Shown: in pieces, positions 23,560 through 32,800 of the stretch
How positions within the stretch are numbered: the first letter of the stretch is position 1
Layout: each line of letters begins with the position of its first letter
Assembly (NCBI GenBank): GCA_023248855.1
Contig: JAHFDS010000026.1
Span: forward strand, 1-35,433
Source of the DNA: Myxococcales bacterium
Lineage (GTDB): Bacteria; Myxococcota_A; Polyangia; JAHFDS01
DNA: 35,433 bases
Direction: 5' to 3'
Made by a program: the position numbers and the translations under genes
Notes under the pieces: generated by a model
Seen by the model: only the letters and a program-made list of their open reading frames with translations
The model's database searches: none
Told to the model about the DNA's origin: nothing

Positions 23560-25653
23560 ATGCGGCGCCGTCGAGAGATCCTGGCCCTGTGCGCCGCCTG
23601 GGCGATCGGATGTGACCCGGGCAGCGCGGCGGGCCCCGGTCTCGCCGGTGCGGGGGGCCAGAGCGGCACGGGGGGCCAGGCCGGAAGCGGCGGCCATGGC
23701 GGTGCCGGAGGCACCGGCGGCCTCGCCGCACGCTGCGATCCGACGCGCGTCACGCTGCACCGGCTCAACCGCACCGAGTACGACAACACGGTGCGCGACC
23801 TCCTCGGCACGAGCGCCACGCCCGCCCGCGAGTTCCCGGCCGACGACGCCGGAGGCGGCTACGACAACAACGCCGACTCGCTCTCGCTGTCGACGTTGTT
23901 GGCCGAGAAGTACCAGCTGGCCGCGGAGACGCTGGTCGAGAGCGCCCTGCGAGCGCCGCGCCAGGGCGCAACCACCGAGCGTTTCGAGGCCGAGCGGCTC
24001 GGCAGCAGCGTCGGCGCGACCTACAACGACACCGCGTGGAATCTGTGGTCGAACGGGGCGATCACCGCGCCGTTCACGGCCGTCTCGGGCGTGACCTTCC
24101 GCCTGTCGGCGCGCGCCTTCGCGCAGCAGGCAGGGCCCGATCCTGCGCGCATGCGCCTGTCGGTGGACGGCCGAGAGCTACAGGTCTTCGACGTCACCGC
24201 GACCCAGGGCGCGCCACGCGTGTACACCACGATGGCCCCGGTGGCGGCCGGCGCACACACGTTCACCGTCGAGTTCACGAACGACTTCTATGACATGGCG
24301 AACCACCTCGATCGCAACCTGATCGTGGACTGGCTCGAGATCGAGGGACTGTACCCGGCCCCGCCCGATCCCGCCTCGCGGGCGCGCCTTCTGACCTGCG
24401 ATCCGATGGTGACCGGCACCGGGCCCTGCGCCCGCCAGGTGATCGCGGCGTTCGGGCGGAGAGCGTGGCGTCGCCCGCTCACCGACGCCGAGGTGACGCA
24501 TCTCGCGCAGCTCGTCGACCAGGCAGCGGCGGAGGGCGACGACTTCGACACCGGCATCTCCCTGTCGCTACAGGCGATCCTGCTGTCGCCGAATTTTCTG
24601 TACCGCGTCGAGCTCGACCCCGAGCCCACCTCCGCCGTCCCCCATCCGCTGGGCGACTTCGAGCTCGCCGCGCGCCTGTCGTACTTCCTCTGGAGCAGCG
24701 GTCCGGACGAGGCGCTCGACGCCGCCGCCGACGCCGGGCGCCTGGCCGATCCCGCCGAGGTGGAGCGTCAGGCGCGACGCATGCTGGACGACCCCAGGGC
24801 GCGCGCGATCACGGAGAACTTCGCGGGCCAGTGGCTCTACACCCGCGCGCTCGACTACACCGCGCCGGATTACATGCGCTTTCCCGAATGGGATCCCGTG
24901 CTGCGCGACTCGATGCGCGCAGAGACGCGCCAGTTCTTCCAGGCGCTGCTCGCGGACGGCGGCACCCTGAAGGACCTCCTCACCGCGCCGTTTTCCTTCG
25001 TCAACGAGCGGCTGGCGCGACACTATGGCCTGCCCGCCGTGCCTGGCAGCGCGCTCGCGCGCGTCGACCTCTCCGCCACCCCGCGCCGCGGCATCCTCGG
25101 CCAGGGCAGCGTGCTCGCGACGACCGCCTATCCGACCCGCACCTCGATCGTCAAGCGCGGCAAGTTCGTGCTCTCGCAGTTGCTCTGCCGAGAGCCGGCC
25201 GATCCGCCCCCCGACATCCCGCGCTTGCCCGAGATGGTGGATCCGAACGCCAGCCTGCGCGACCGCATGATGGCCCACCGCGCCAACCCCGAGTGCGCGG
25301 TGTGCCATGCGCAGATGGATCCGCTCGGCTTCGGCCTCGAGCACTTCGATGGCACCGGCAAGTGGCGCGAGCTGGACGGCCGCTTCCCGATCGACGCCAC
25401 GGGCGAGCTGTCGGGCGGGCGCCGCTTCGATGGCGCCGCGCAGATGGCAGAGGTGATCGCCGCCGACCCCGACCTGCCGGGCTGCGTGGCGCGGCACGCG
25501 CTCACCTACGCGCTCGGCCGGCGCGCCGATGCGTGCAGCACCCAGGAGCTCATGGCCGAGTGGGGTCGCAGCAACTACGCGCTCAAGGAGCTCTTCGTCC
25601 TCGTGGCGAGATCGAGCGCCTTCCGCATGCGTGCCGGCGAGGTGACCCAATGA
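23560..25653 (+). CDS. DUF1587/1595/1592/1588/1585 surface lipoprotein with CxxCH motif
   Basis: The 697-aa protein begins with an Arg-rich n-region, a hydrophobic core and a lipobox (AIGC at Cys18), then a Gly-rich tether (to about residue 57). The DUF1587 signature LNRTEYDNTVRDLLG follows. Residues about 145-265 look like a calcium-dependent carbohydrate-binding module (LSVDGRELQVFDV, GAHTFTVEFTNDFYD, NLIVDWLEIEG). Then come the DUF1595 (GRRAWRRPLTDAEV), DUF1592 (ELAARLSYFLWSSGPD), DUF1588 and DUF1585 parts. A single CAVCH (579-583) lies in a DPLGFGLEHFD context; whether it binds haem is unproven. Proteins of this set are known from Planctomycetes and myxobacteria and have no established function. 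The stop overlaps the DUF1552 start by 4 nt. ATG 23560 fits the signal peptide. Confidence 0.9.
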   Translation: MRRRREILALCAAWAIGCDPGSAAGPGLAGAGGQSGTGGQAGSGGHGGAGGTGGLAARCDPTRVTLHRLNRTEYDNTVRDLLGTSATPAREFPADDAGGGYDNNADSLSLSTLLAEKYQLAAETLVESALRAPRQGATTERFEAERLGSSVGATYNDTAWNLWSNGAITAPFTAVSGVTFRLSARAFAQQAGPDPARMRLSVDGRELQVFDVTATQGAPRVYTTMAPVAAGAHTFTVEFTNDFYDMANHLDRNLIVDWLEIEGLYPAPPDPASRARLLTCDPMVTGTGPCARQVIAAFGRRAWRRPLTDAEVTHLAQLVDQAAAEGDDFDTGISLSLQAILLSPNFLYRVELDPEPTSAVPHPLGDFELAARLSYFLWSSGPDEALDAAADAGRLADPAEVERQARRMLDDPRARAITENFAGQWLYTRALDYTAPDYMRFPEWDPVLRDSMRAETRQFFQALLADGGTLKDLLTAPFSFVNERLARHYGLPAVPGSALARVDLSATPRRGILGQGSVLATTAYPTRTSIVKRGKFVLSQLLCREPADPPPDIPRLPEMVDPNASLRDRMMAHRANPECAVCHAQMDPLGFGLEHFDGTGKWRELDGRFPIDATGELSGGRRFDGAAQMAEVIAADPDLPGCVARHALTYALGRRADACSTQELMAEWGRSNYALKELFVLVARSSAFRMRAGEVTQ

Positions 25654-26984
25654 GCCGCTTCGGACGACGAGCCTTCCTCGGTGGCGCGGGTGCGCTGGTG
25701 GCGCTGCCGATCCTCGAGTCGCTCTTGCCACGCGACCTGCGTACGCGAAGGGCCCAGGCGGCCGCCCCCGGCGAGGCGCGCCGGCTGTTCTTCTTCTACG
25801 TCCCGAACGGCATCCACATGCCGGCGTGGCGACCGGCCACCGAGGGCGCCGGCTATGCCCTGCCGCCCATCCTGCAGCCGCTCTTGGCCCTCAAGGACGA
25901 CGTGCAGGTGCTGTCGAGCCTCAAGAACCACGCGGGCGAAGGCCAGGGCGACGGCGCGGGCGATCACGCGCGCGGCACCGCGTCGTTCCTCACCTGCGCG
26001 CACGTGATCAAGACCGCCGACGCCGGCATCAGAAACGGCGTCAGCGTCGACCAGATCGCCGCCAGCGCCTTGCGCGGGATGACTCCCTACGCCTCGCTCG
26101 AGCTCGGCATCGAGGGCGGCGGCTCGACCGGCGACTGCGACAGCGGCTATTCATGTGCCTATGCGCATAATATCGCCTGGTCCGCGCCCGCGACGCCCGT
26201 CGCCAAGGAGACACGCCCGCGCGCGGTGTTCGATCGCCTCTACCAGGGCACGGATCCGACCCAGACCGCGGCCCAGATCGCCAGGCGCAGGCGCTACAAG
26301 CAGAGCCTGCTCGATTACGTGCGGCAGGACGCCACGTCCCTGCAAGGGCGCCTCGCGGCCACCGATCGGGCCAAGCTCGACGAGTACCTGACCAGCGTGC
26401 GCGACATCGAGCGTCGCTTACAAGGTGGCCCGGCCGCCGAGTGCCAGGCCGGCACGCGCCCGACCGAGTTCATGGATGAAGAGGAGCAGATCCGCCAGAT
26501 GCTCGACCTCGCCGTGCTCGCGATGCAGTGCGATCAGACCCGGGTGGTGTCGTTCATGCTGGGCAACGCTGGCTCGAACCGCACGTTCCCGTTTCTGCCG
26601 ACCGTCGACGGCGCGCACCACCAGATCTCGCACCACCAGGACGACCCCGAGAACTTCAGGAAGCTCACGCTGATCGACACCTGGGAGGTCGGCATGCTGG
26701 CCTACTTGCTCGGCAAGATGAAGGCGATCCAGGACGGACCGGGGTCGCTGCTCGACACTTCCCTGGTGCTGTTCTCGAGCGAGATCTCCGACGGGAACCG
26801 ACACAACCACGACGATCTGCCCGTCCTCCTGTGCGGCAGGGGCGGAGGCATGGCCCACCCGGGCCGGCACATCGCCTACCCGGTCGACACGCCGATCGCG
26901 AACCTCTTCCTCGCAATGCTGGCGTCCGTGGGCGTCGCCCAGAGCGGCTTTGGCGACGACGGCACCGGCGCGCTATCGATCTAG
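25650..26984 (+). CDS. Tat-exported DUF1552 protein
   Basis: The 444-aa protein starts with a twin-arginine signal (SRFGRRAFLGGAGALVALP, cleavage likely near residue 36), meaning export in folded form, often with a cofactor or metal. The mature chain is a DUF1552 protein: FFYVPNGIHMPAWRP, VLSSLKNHAGEG, GDHARGTASFLT, SVDQIAA, and a His/Asp-rich end with HHQISHHQDDPENF, LFSSEISDGNRHNHDDLPVLLCGRGGG and HPGRHIAYP. The His/Asp clusters resemble the metal-binding layout of sulfatase or phosphatase-like folds, but no catalytic function is established. The ATG overlaps the DUF1592 stop (ATGA), so the pair is translated together, as commonly found for these families. It converges with the PAP2 gene. 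Confidence 0.9.
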   Translation: MSRFGRRAFLGGAGALVALPILESLLPRDLRTRRAQAAAPGEARRLFFFYVPNGIHMPAWRPATEGAGYALPPILQPLLALKDDVQVLSSLKNHAGEGQGDGAGDHARGTASFLTCAHVIKTADAGIRNGVSVDQIAASALRGMTPYASLELGIEGGGSTGDCDSGYSCAYAHNIAWSAPATPVAKETRPRAVFDRLYQGTDPTQTAAQIARRRRYKQSLLDYVRQDATSLQGRLAATDRAKLDEYLTSVRDIERRLQGGPAAECQAGTRPTEFMDEEEQIRQMLDLAVLAMQCDQTRVVSFMLGNAGSNRTFPFLPTVDGAHHQISHHQDDPENFRKLTLIDTWEVGMLAYLLGKMKAIQDGPGSLLDTSLVLFSSEISDGNRHNHDDLPVLLCGRGGGMAHPGRHIAYPVDTPIANLFLAMLASVGVAQSGFGDDGTGALSI

Positions 26985-27016
26985 TTTGCGATCGGCGGCC
27001 TCGGAAGGCCACCGCA

Positions 27017-27037
27017 GGAGGGGCGCGCCGCCCCTCC
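27017..27037. terminator. 9-bp GC hairpin downstream of the DUF1552 gene
   Basis: GGAGGGGCG, loop CGC, CGCCCCTCC: a perfect 9-bp stem 33 nt after the DUF1552 stop. There is no T-tract. It is the first of several strong hairpins in the 240-nt convergent gap 26985-27224, which holds no credible ORF. Confidence 0.45.
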
Positions 27038-27172
27038 CCACTCGCCACGGGCTCGTGGGCCCCCTTCCCTGCGGCTCGCGTCGCTCGCTCCTCTTGTCAA
27101 CTCCAACGCCGCGGGATTCGGGGCCGGACTCCAGTTGCCGGAGGGGGCCCGTGAGGACTTGTCCGAACGGGG

Positions 27173-27193
27173 AGGGGATGCCCGGCATCCCCT
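27173..27193. terminator. 9-bp hairpin in the convergent gap
   Basis: AGGGGATGC, loop CCG, GCATCCCCT: a perfect 9-bp stem with the same 3-nt loop size as the hairpin at 27017. It is placed to act on transcripts from either side. Confidence 0.45.
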
Positions 27194-27194
27194 G

Positions 27195-27216
27195 CGGTCG
27201 CCGCCCGCGGCGACCG
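27195..27216. terminator. 9-bp hairpin just downstream of the PAP2 stop
   Basis: CGGTCGCCG, loop CCCG, CGGCGACCG: a perfect 9-bp stem ending 8 nt from the PAP2 stop at 27225. It is likely the terminator structure for that minus-strand gene, though without a T-run. Confidence 0.5.
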
Positions 27217-27224
27217 ATCACAAG

Positions 27225-28226
27225 CTAGTCCTCGAGGGCGCCGCCGCCCCAGGCGCGTCGCAGCCGAGGCGCGGCGAACGCGGCGAAGAATGCGACGGAC
27301 CATCCGGCGAAGCAATCCACCACCCAGTGGTGACGCAAGTAGATGGTCGAGGTCCACAGCGTGACCGTGCAGATCGCGAAGAACCCCAGCAGGAGCGCGC
27401 GGCGCTGGACGACGTCGCGGAACCGCCACGCGTAGATGAGCGTGAGCATCGACAGGCCGCAGTGCATGCTCGGGAACGAAGCCGACACCTTGACCTGGTT
27501 GGCCGCGTCCCAGGTGGCCTGCGAGGTCTCGAAGAAGCCGAGCGCGCTGTGCAAGATGGGCGGATCGAACAGCGGCAAGATGGGCTGATAGAAACGCGGT
27601 GGGCCTGCCGGAAAGAACAAGTAGCCGAGAAAGCCGGTGTAGAAGGCGACCGTGATCGCCGTGACGAGCTCCTGGAAATCGTGGCGTCGCCCCTTGAGCT
27701 GCAGGACCAGGCACAGGAACAGCGGCATCGGGAAGTAGGATGCATACGCGACCGCGAATATGTCGGTCAGGACCGGATGCGCGAGCTTGCCGATCCAGAG
27801 CGTCGGCTCGACACCGAAGAGCGCGACGTCGGCCGACATGAGCGAGGCGTCGATGCGGCCCTGCCGGATGACGCCCGTGTACATGTAGAGGTGCTCGTAG
27901 ACCAGCATGAGGCCGATGAACGGCCCGAAGTCACGCATCACCTCGACGCTGCGTTGCTTGAAGTAGGCGATGGCGCCAGGCTCGCGGCGCCAGAGCCGCC
28001 TTCCGTGCATGATCGCCGTTCCACCGACGAACAACGCCGCCATGCCCAGGGCGCCGAAGATGGTCAGGTTGAAGAAGTTCCAACGAACGCCGTACACGAA
28101 CGCAAGCACGACGAAGACCACGGAGAACAGGAGCAGGACCGTGTAGTCGGGACCGAGCCATCGCAGCATGCGCAGAGCCGCCGGGCGCTGCGCCGGGGAC
28201 GACAGGGGCTCGGTGGCGGGGGCCAT
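27225..28226 (-). CDS. PAP2-superfamily integral membrane protein (phosphatase or phosphotransferase)
   Basis: From ATG 28226 the protein is 333 aa with about six to eight membrane segments. The PAP2 active-site pieces are present: a GPPRFY loop near residue 205, SFPSMHCGLSM (the Ser-x-His motif), and STIYLRHHWVVDCFAGW containing the catalytic His-x3-Asp. The long N-terminal membrane part and motif spacing resemble the Aur1-like/inositolphosphotransferase subgroup (PAP2_3) more than soluble-headed lipid phosphatases, so it may move a phosphoalcohol head group between lipids (inference). The ATG at 28226 follows TAGCAT by 10 nt. The alternative ATG at 28238 adds four residues but overlaps that hexamer. 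It converges with the DUF1552 gene. Confidence 0.83.
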   Translation of the reverse strand: MAPATEPLSSPAQRPAALRMLRWLGPDYTVLLLFSVVFVVLAFVYGVRWNFFNLTIFGALGMAALFVGGTAIMHGRRLWRREPGAIAYFKQRSVEVMRDFGPFIGLMLVYEHLYMYTGVIRQGRIDASLMSADVALFGVEPTLWIGKLAHPVLTDIFAVAYASYFPMPLFLCLVLQLKGRRHDFQELVTAITVAFYTGFLGYLFFPAGPPRFYQPILPLFDPPILHSALGFFETSQATWDAANQVKVSASFPSMHCGLSMLTLIYAWRFRDVVQRRALLLGFFAICTVTLWTSTIYLRHHWVVDCFAGWSVAFFAAFAAPRLRRAWGGGALED

Positions 28227-28236
28227 GCGGGGGGGC

Positions 28237-28242
28237 ATGCTA
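28237..28242 (-). promoter_or_regulatory. -10-like hexamer before the PAP2 gene
   Basis: On the minus strand TAGCAT, 10 nt before ATG 28226, followed by a run of C. Confidence 0.38.
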
Positions 28243-28248
28243 CATCAG

Positions 28249-28284
28249 ACGTCCACGTCCACGTCCACGTTCACGTCCACGCCT
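28249..28284. repeat. Hexamer tandem repeat (ACGTCC)n
   Basis: Six hexamer units: ACGTCC three times, ACGTTC once, ACGTCC once, then ACGCCT. The repeat is in the divergent gap between the PAP2 gene and the ECF sigma gene. Copy number may vary between strains. The remaining gap to 28424 holds no ORF I trust; the ECF gene's own promoter should be there, but no clear consensus was found. Confidence 0.7.
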
Positions 28285-28424
28285 GAAGCGAGCATCCGAA
28301 TCGCTATCTTCGCCATCGCTTGTCGTGGGCCGCTGAAAAGTCAGGCACTTGGCGAGGCAGGATGGCAGCATGGCGGGATGTTCGATCTAGGGAATGAACG
28401 GGTGCGCGTCCGGGTTTCCCCTTC

Positions 28425-29048
28425 GTGAGTTGGCTGACACGGGCCAAGCCGGCCGATGACTTCGAAGCGGCGACGTTGCCGCACCTCGACGCGCTCTATG
28501 CGCTCGCGCTGCGCCTGACGCGCAACGGGCGGGACGCCGAGGATCTCGTGCAGGACACGATGGTCAAGGCGTTTCGCTTCTTCCACCGCTTCGAGCGCGG
28601 CACGAACGCCAAGGCCTGGCTGTTCAAGATCCTGTCGAACCTCTTCAACAACGACTACCGCGACCGCGCACGCGAGCGCGAGGTCATGACCGACGTCGAG
28701 GACCAAGGGGCGCTCGTGCCGAGCGAGCCTCGGTCTCCCGAGGCGGAGGTGATCTCGCGCCGAACGGCGGCGGAGCTCCAGGCGGCGCTCGAGGCGCTGC
28801 CGCACGACTTCCGGCTCGCGGTGGTGCTGGCCGACCTGGAGGAGCTGTCCTACCGTGAGATCGCCGAGGTCATGGGCTGCCCGGTCGGGACGGTGATGAG
28901 CCGGCTCCATCGAGGTCGCAAGCTGCTCCGTGCGGCGCTCGGCGAGCGGGAGACCGTGGAAGCCGTCGAGGACGAGTCAGGGGGCGTCGTGGTTTCCATC
29001 GAGGAAGGCCGCCGTCGCAGCCAGCATTCCGAGCGAGGTCTCAAGTGA
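28425..29048 (+). CDS. ECF-family RNA polymerase sigma factor
   Basis: The 207-aa protein has sigma region 2 (about residues 12-80) with LYALALRLTRNGRDAEDLVQDTMVKAFRFFHRF and the region 2.4-like AWLFKILSNLFNNDYRDR. A variable linker follows, then region 4 (about 120-175) with ALEALPHDFRLAVVLADLEELSYREIAEVMGCPVGTVMSRLHRGRKLL. The last 30 residues are an acidic then basic tail. It is an RpoE-type ECF factor that would be held by the anti-sigma factor encoded next. The GTG start at 28425 gives the normal N-terminus. Its stop overlaps the anti-sigma start (GTGA). Confidence 0.94.
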   Translation: MSWLTRAKPADDFEAATLPHLDALYALALRLTRNGRDAEDLVQDTMVKAFRFFHRFERGTNAKAWLFKILSNLFNNDYRDRAREREVMTDVEDQGALVPSEPRSPEAEVISRRTAAELQAALEALPHDFRLAVVLADLEELSYREIAEVMGCPVGTVMSRLHRGRKLLRAALGERETVEAVEDESGGVVVSIEEGRRRSQHSERGLK

Positions 29049-29806
29049 ACTGCCAGGATGCACGCCGTTTCCTGCCCGCCTACGTGGACGGAGAGCTCGC
29101 GGGGCTCGATCGATCGGAGATCGAGGCGCACGGTGCCAGCTGCACGAGTTGCCGGGCCGAGCTACACGCGCTGTCGGAGTACAAGCTCGCCCTGCGCGCG
29201 GCGCTGGCGGCCCCGCCGGCACCTGCGCACCTGAGGACCCGTGTTCGCGCGGAGATTGCGAGCACACGCCGGCAGGGACGAGGAGCGTCGTTCTGGACGG
29301 CCCGGATCGGCGTGCCGCTCTTGGCCGCCGCCGCGGCCGCGCTGGTCGTCGTGTGGCCGCGCGCTCCCCGGCCCCTGTTCGTCGAACAGGCGCGCCAAGA
29401 CCACCGGCGGGACCTCCCCGTCGATGTGTCTGGACCGGACCCGACCCGGGTGGCGAACTGGCTGCAACCCCGGGTGCCGTTCCACGTCGTGCCACCCGTC
29501 ATGGGCAAGGCGCAGCTGCTCGGCGCGCGGCTGCACCGGATGGAGGGCCACGACGGCGCGCTGCTCGTGTACGACCTGCCGGACGACCAGGCCCGCAGCC
29601 ACAAGGTGTCGGTGTTCGTGTTCGATCCGCAAGGCCAGGACCCGGGATCGGAGCTGCGGGATCGCAAGCGGGTGGGCGCGCGAGAGGTCTACCTCGAGCG
29701 ACGCGGCGGCTACCGCTCGGCGATGTTCCAGGACGACGGCCTCGGCTACGTGGTCACGACCGACGTGGACGAGGACCGGCTGCTGCGCCTCGTTGGGGGT
29801 CGCTGA
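29045..29806 (+). CDS. Zinc-binding transmembrane anti-sigma factor
   Basis: The 253-aa protein has an N-terminal zinc-anti-sigma domain: Cys3 and the His-x3-Cys-x2-Cys motif in HGASCTSC (29-36), in a helical frame typical of ZAS proteins. A membrane helix (about residues 89-105, VPLLAAAAAALVVVWP) is followed by a periplasmic domain of about 145 residues with MEGHDGALLVYDLPD and VFVFDP strands. It should bind and inhibit the ECF sigma factor, releasing it on an envelope or redox signal. The GTG start overlaps the sigma stop by 4 nt, so the two are translationally coupled. The signal is unknown. Confidence 0.9.
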   Translation: MNCQDARRFLPAYVDGELAGLDRSEIEAHGASCTSCRAELHALSEYKLALRAALAAPPAPAHLRTRVRAEIASTRRQGRGASFWTARIGVPLLAAAAAALVVVWPRAPRPLFVEQARQDHRRDLPVDVSGPDPTRVANWLQPRVPFHVVPPVMGKAQLLGARLHRMEGHDGALLVYDLPDDQARSHKVSVFVFDPQGQDPGSELRDRKRVGAREVYLERRGGYRSAMFQDDGLGYVVTTDVDEDRLLRLVGGR

Positions 29807-29866
29807 CGAGAGGAAGGGCACGCACGCCGGCAGCCGTGGTACGCTTTCGGACCGGAGCGCCTCCAC

Positions 29867-32800
29867 TTGACCCGCACGGCCCTCGTCATCGAGCCGGATC
29901 CCGCGGTCGCGGAGCAGATCCGGCAGCTCTTGTCGCGTTTCGACTTCCAGATCGAAACCATCGCGGATGGCAACGCGGCCGTGCAGCGGGCCATGAGCTC
30001 GCCGCCGGTGGTCGTCATCCTCTCGGTCGAGCCGCAGAAGATCGGCTACGCCATCTGCAACCGCTTCAAGCGCAGCCCGGAGCTCAAGAAGATCCCCCTC
30101 GTCCTGATGTCGGGTGAGCCGAACGCCGAGCGCGACTTCGAGGGCCACCGAAAGCTCAAGACGCGTGCGGAGGACTACGCGAGAAAGCCCCTCGATAGCG
30201 AGGACCTGCTCGCCCGCGTGGGGGGCCTCGTACCCCTCGGGGCGCCGCGGCGGAGCGCACCGGCGGCGCAGCGGCCGGCGCCAGGGGTCATCCCGATGGA
30301 CGGCGCAGAGGCCGAGGTCGATCTGTCGGACCTGGCGGAGGAGGCCACGCCTCCCCCCGCGCAGGTGCCGCGCGCGCGCGGAGGCAGCGTGAGCTTCGAC
30401 GACGCAGGGGACACCCTGTTCGGCGGCGGCTTCGCTGGCCAGCCGGAGCCAGAGCGGGCGGTCGGCGTCGATTCGCTGGGGTTCGACGCGGAGGCGGAGG
30501 CAGCGTTTGCGCAGCTGACCGAGGAGCCAGCGATCGACGAGGATGCGCTACCAGAAGGGCCGCCCCTCGATGGCATCGAGATCGAGCTCGAGCCTGCAGA
30601 GCCCGGGACGGGAGAGCCTCCCACAATCGACCTCGCGGAGCTGCCGTCGCTCGACCTCGGTCTCCCCGCCCTCGAGCAGGAGCCCTTCGCGCTCGTACCG
30701 AGCGAGGTCAAGGCCCCGGTGGCGGTGGCGCAAGAGCCCCTCGTCAGCCCGATCGCGGCGGACGATCACGAGGCGACCGCCGCGGTGCCGCTGCCATCGG
30801 CGGACGAGTTCGACCGCCACGTTCCGAGCATCGCCGTGGTGGGCCTCCTGCCCCAGCATCAGTACACCAGGAGCTCGCCCCTCAAGGGCCTGGCCGAGCA
30901 GGCGCGAACCAGCGAGGCAGCCGCGATCGAGGCCGCGGCGGGAAGCAGCCAGCCGTGGGCGGAGGGACCGTCGGCCCTGATGCGCTCGGCCACACCGATT
31001 CCGGCGGCGGCCTTGCCCTCGTTCTCGCTCGGCGACGACGACGCAGACGGCACTGCGGAGCCCACCGCGGCGATCCACCTCGGCACCCCCGAGGAGATGC
31101 CGATCGACGCGACCGGCCGGATGGAGGTGCCGATGGTGTCACCCACGCCGCCACCGGTGACGGCAAGCGTGCCCACGCCCGGCGTGCCCGCCCCGGCGCT
31201 CGCGAGCGAGCCGGCCCCTGCGCCAGGTGGCGCGGCCGTGCGCAGAGGCGACAGGTGGTCGACGCCGGAGCCCCCGACGCCGGTCCTGCCGACCGGCCGC
31301 CGCCGGACGCAGCCGCAACCGGGGCTCGAGCGGAGGTTCGACGAGCCGGCGTCCCTGGCCGGCCTGCAGCCGGGGGCGCCGAGCCGCACCAGCCGCCCCC
31401 CGGAGGCGTTCTCGTCGGCGCGCGAGGTGCTCGCGCTGCGCGAGGTGATCAACAAGAAAGAGCGCGAGATCCTCGATCTCAAGGACGCGCTCGAAGGCAA
31501 GGACCGCACGCTGCTAGAGTCGAAGCAGAAGCTGCGCGATCTCGAGCGGCGCGTGCGTGACGCCGAGGATCGGCAGACTGCAGCGGAGCGCGAGCTCGGG
31601 GCGGCCAACGAGCGCGCAGCGGTCCTGGCCAAGGACAAGGAGCAGATCCGCGAGCGCGAGCGGCAGCTCAAGCAGCGCATCGAGGATGCCCAGACCGAGA
31701 TCAGAAAGGCGCACCAGGAGGTCGATTCCCTCAAGCGCCGCCAGCAGCAGCTGATCCAGGACGCGGTCACCGACGCCGAAACGGCGCGCGCCGAGGCCGA
31801 GGCGCAGGTGCTGGCCGCCCAGAAGGAACGCGTGGAGATGGAGTCCGATCTCCTCGCCCAGCACCGAGCGGAGCTCGAGCAGGTCGCGGCGGCGCACGAC
31901 GCGATGCTCGCGGAGGAGCGACAGCGCTACGAGGATCGCGAAGCCGCGCTGCGAGAGGAGCAGGATGCCCTCCTGCAGGACGAGCTCGCACGCGCCGAAG
32001 CCCTGCGGGCGACTGACCTCGCGACCCTGGAGCGCAAGGGCAAGGCCGCGCTCGAGAGGGCGGCGGCAGAGACGGCGCAGCGGCTCGCCGAAGCCGAGGC
32101 GAGGCGCCTCCAGGACCTCGAGATCGCCGAGGCGCAACGCGTGGAGCAGGCGGCGGAGGCGGAGACTCAGCGCGAGGCGGCGCTGGCCGATCAGCAAGCG
32201 CAGCAAGCGATCTTGGTCGCGGACCTCGAGGAGCGACAGAGAAGCGAGCTCGGGGGTCTGGCGGCCAGCTACGAGATGCGGCTGCGAGATGCGCAGGCCA
32301 AGCACGCCGAGGAGCTCGCGCAGCTCGAGGCGCGCGCGAAGGCGGACGTCGAGGCGGCCCGCGACCAGGCCGCCCAGGAGGCGCGCGAATGGGAGGAGCA
32401 CGCCCACCACACCGTCGCGTCGCTCGAGCGCAAGCAGTCGGATGCGCTGGCGGCCGAGCGCGAGCGATCGCGACAGGCCCTCGAGGACGCGGAGGCACTG
32501 CGGCGCGCCGAGCTGGAAGCCGCAGCAGAGCGCGAGCGTGACGCGCTCGAGATGGCGCGCGCCGAGCACACCCTGCAGCTCAAGGCCGCGCTGGCCGACG
32601 CGGGGGACAAGGCGCGGCTCGAGCTCGGGCGAGCGCTGGCCGAGCACCGCCGTGAGACGGAGAAGCTGCGCGCAGAACACGCGGTGCAGCTCGGGGAGGT
32701 CGAAAGGCTCAAGGAGGACGAGCTCGCCAGCTCGCTGGCGCAGCACGAGGCGGAGCTCGAGCAGGTGCGCGCCGAGCACGCGGTGGCGCTCGACGAGCAG

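Noticed and set aside
24568-25731. Long minus-strand frame opposite the DUF1592 gene
   Set aside because: Composition is that of an antisense shadow and the plus-strand protein has recognisable domains throughout.
28249-28284. Possible CRISPR-like repeat
   Set aside because: Units are 6 bp and contiguous with no spacers; it is a simple tandem repeat.
28340-28424. Possible sigma-54 promoter upstream of the ECF gene (TTGGCG...GGCAGC)
   Set aside because: The GG and GC dinucleotides are not at the required 10-nt spacing.
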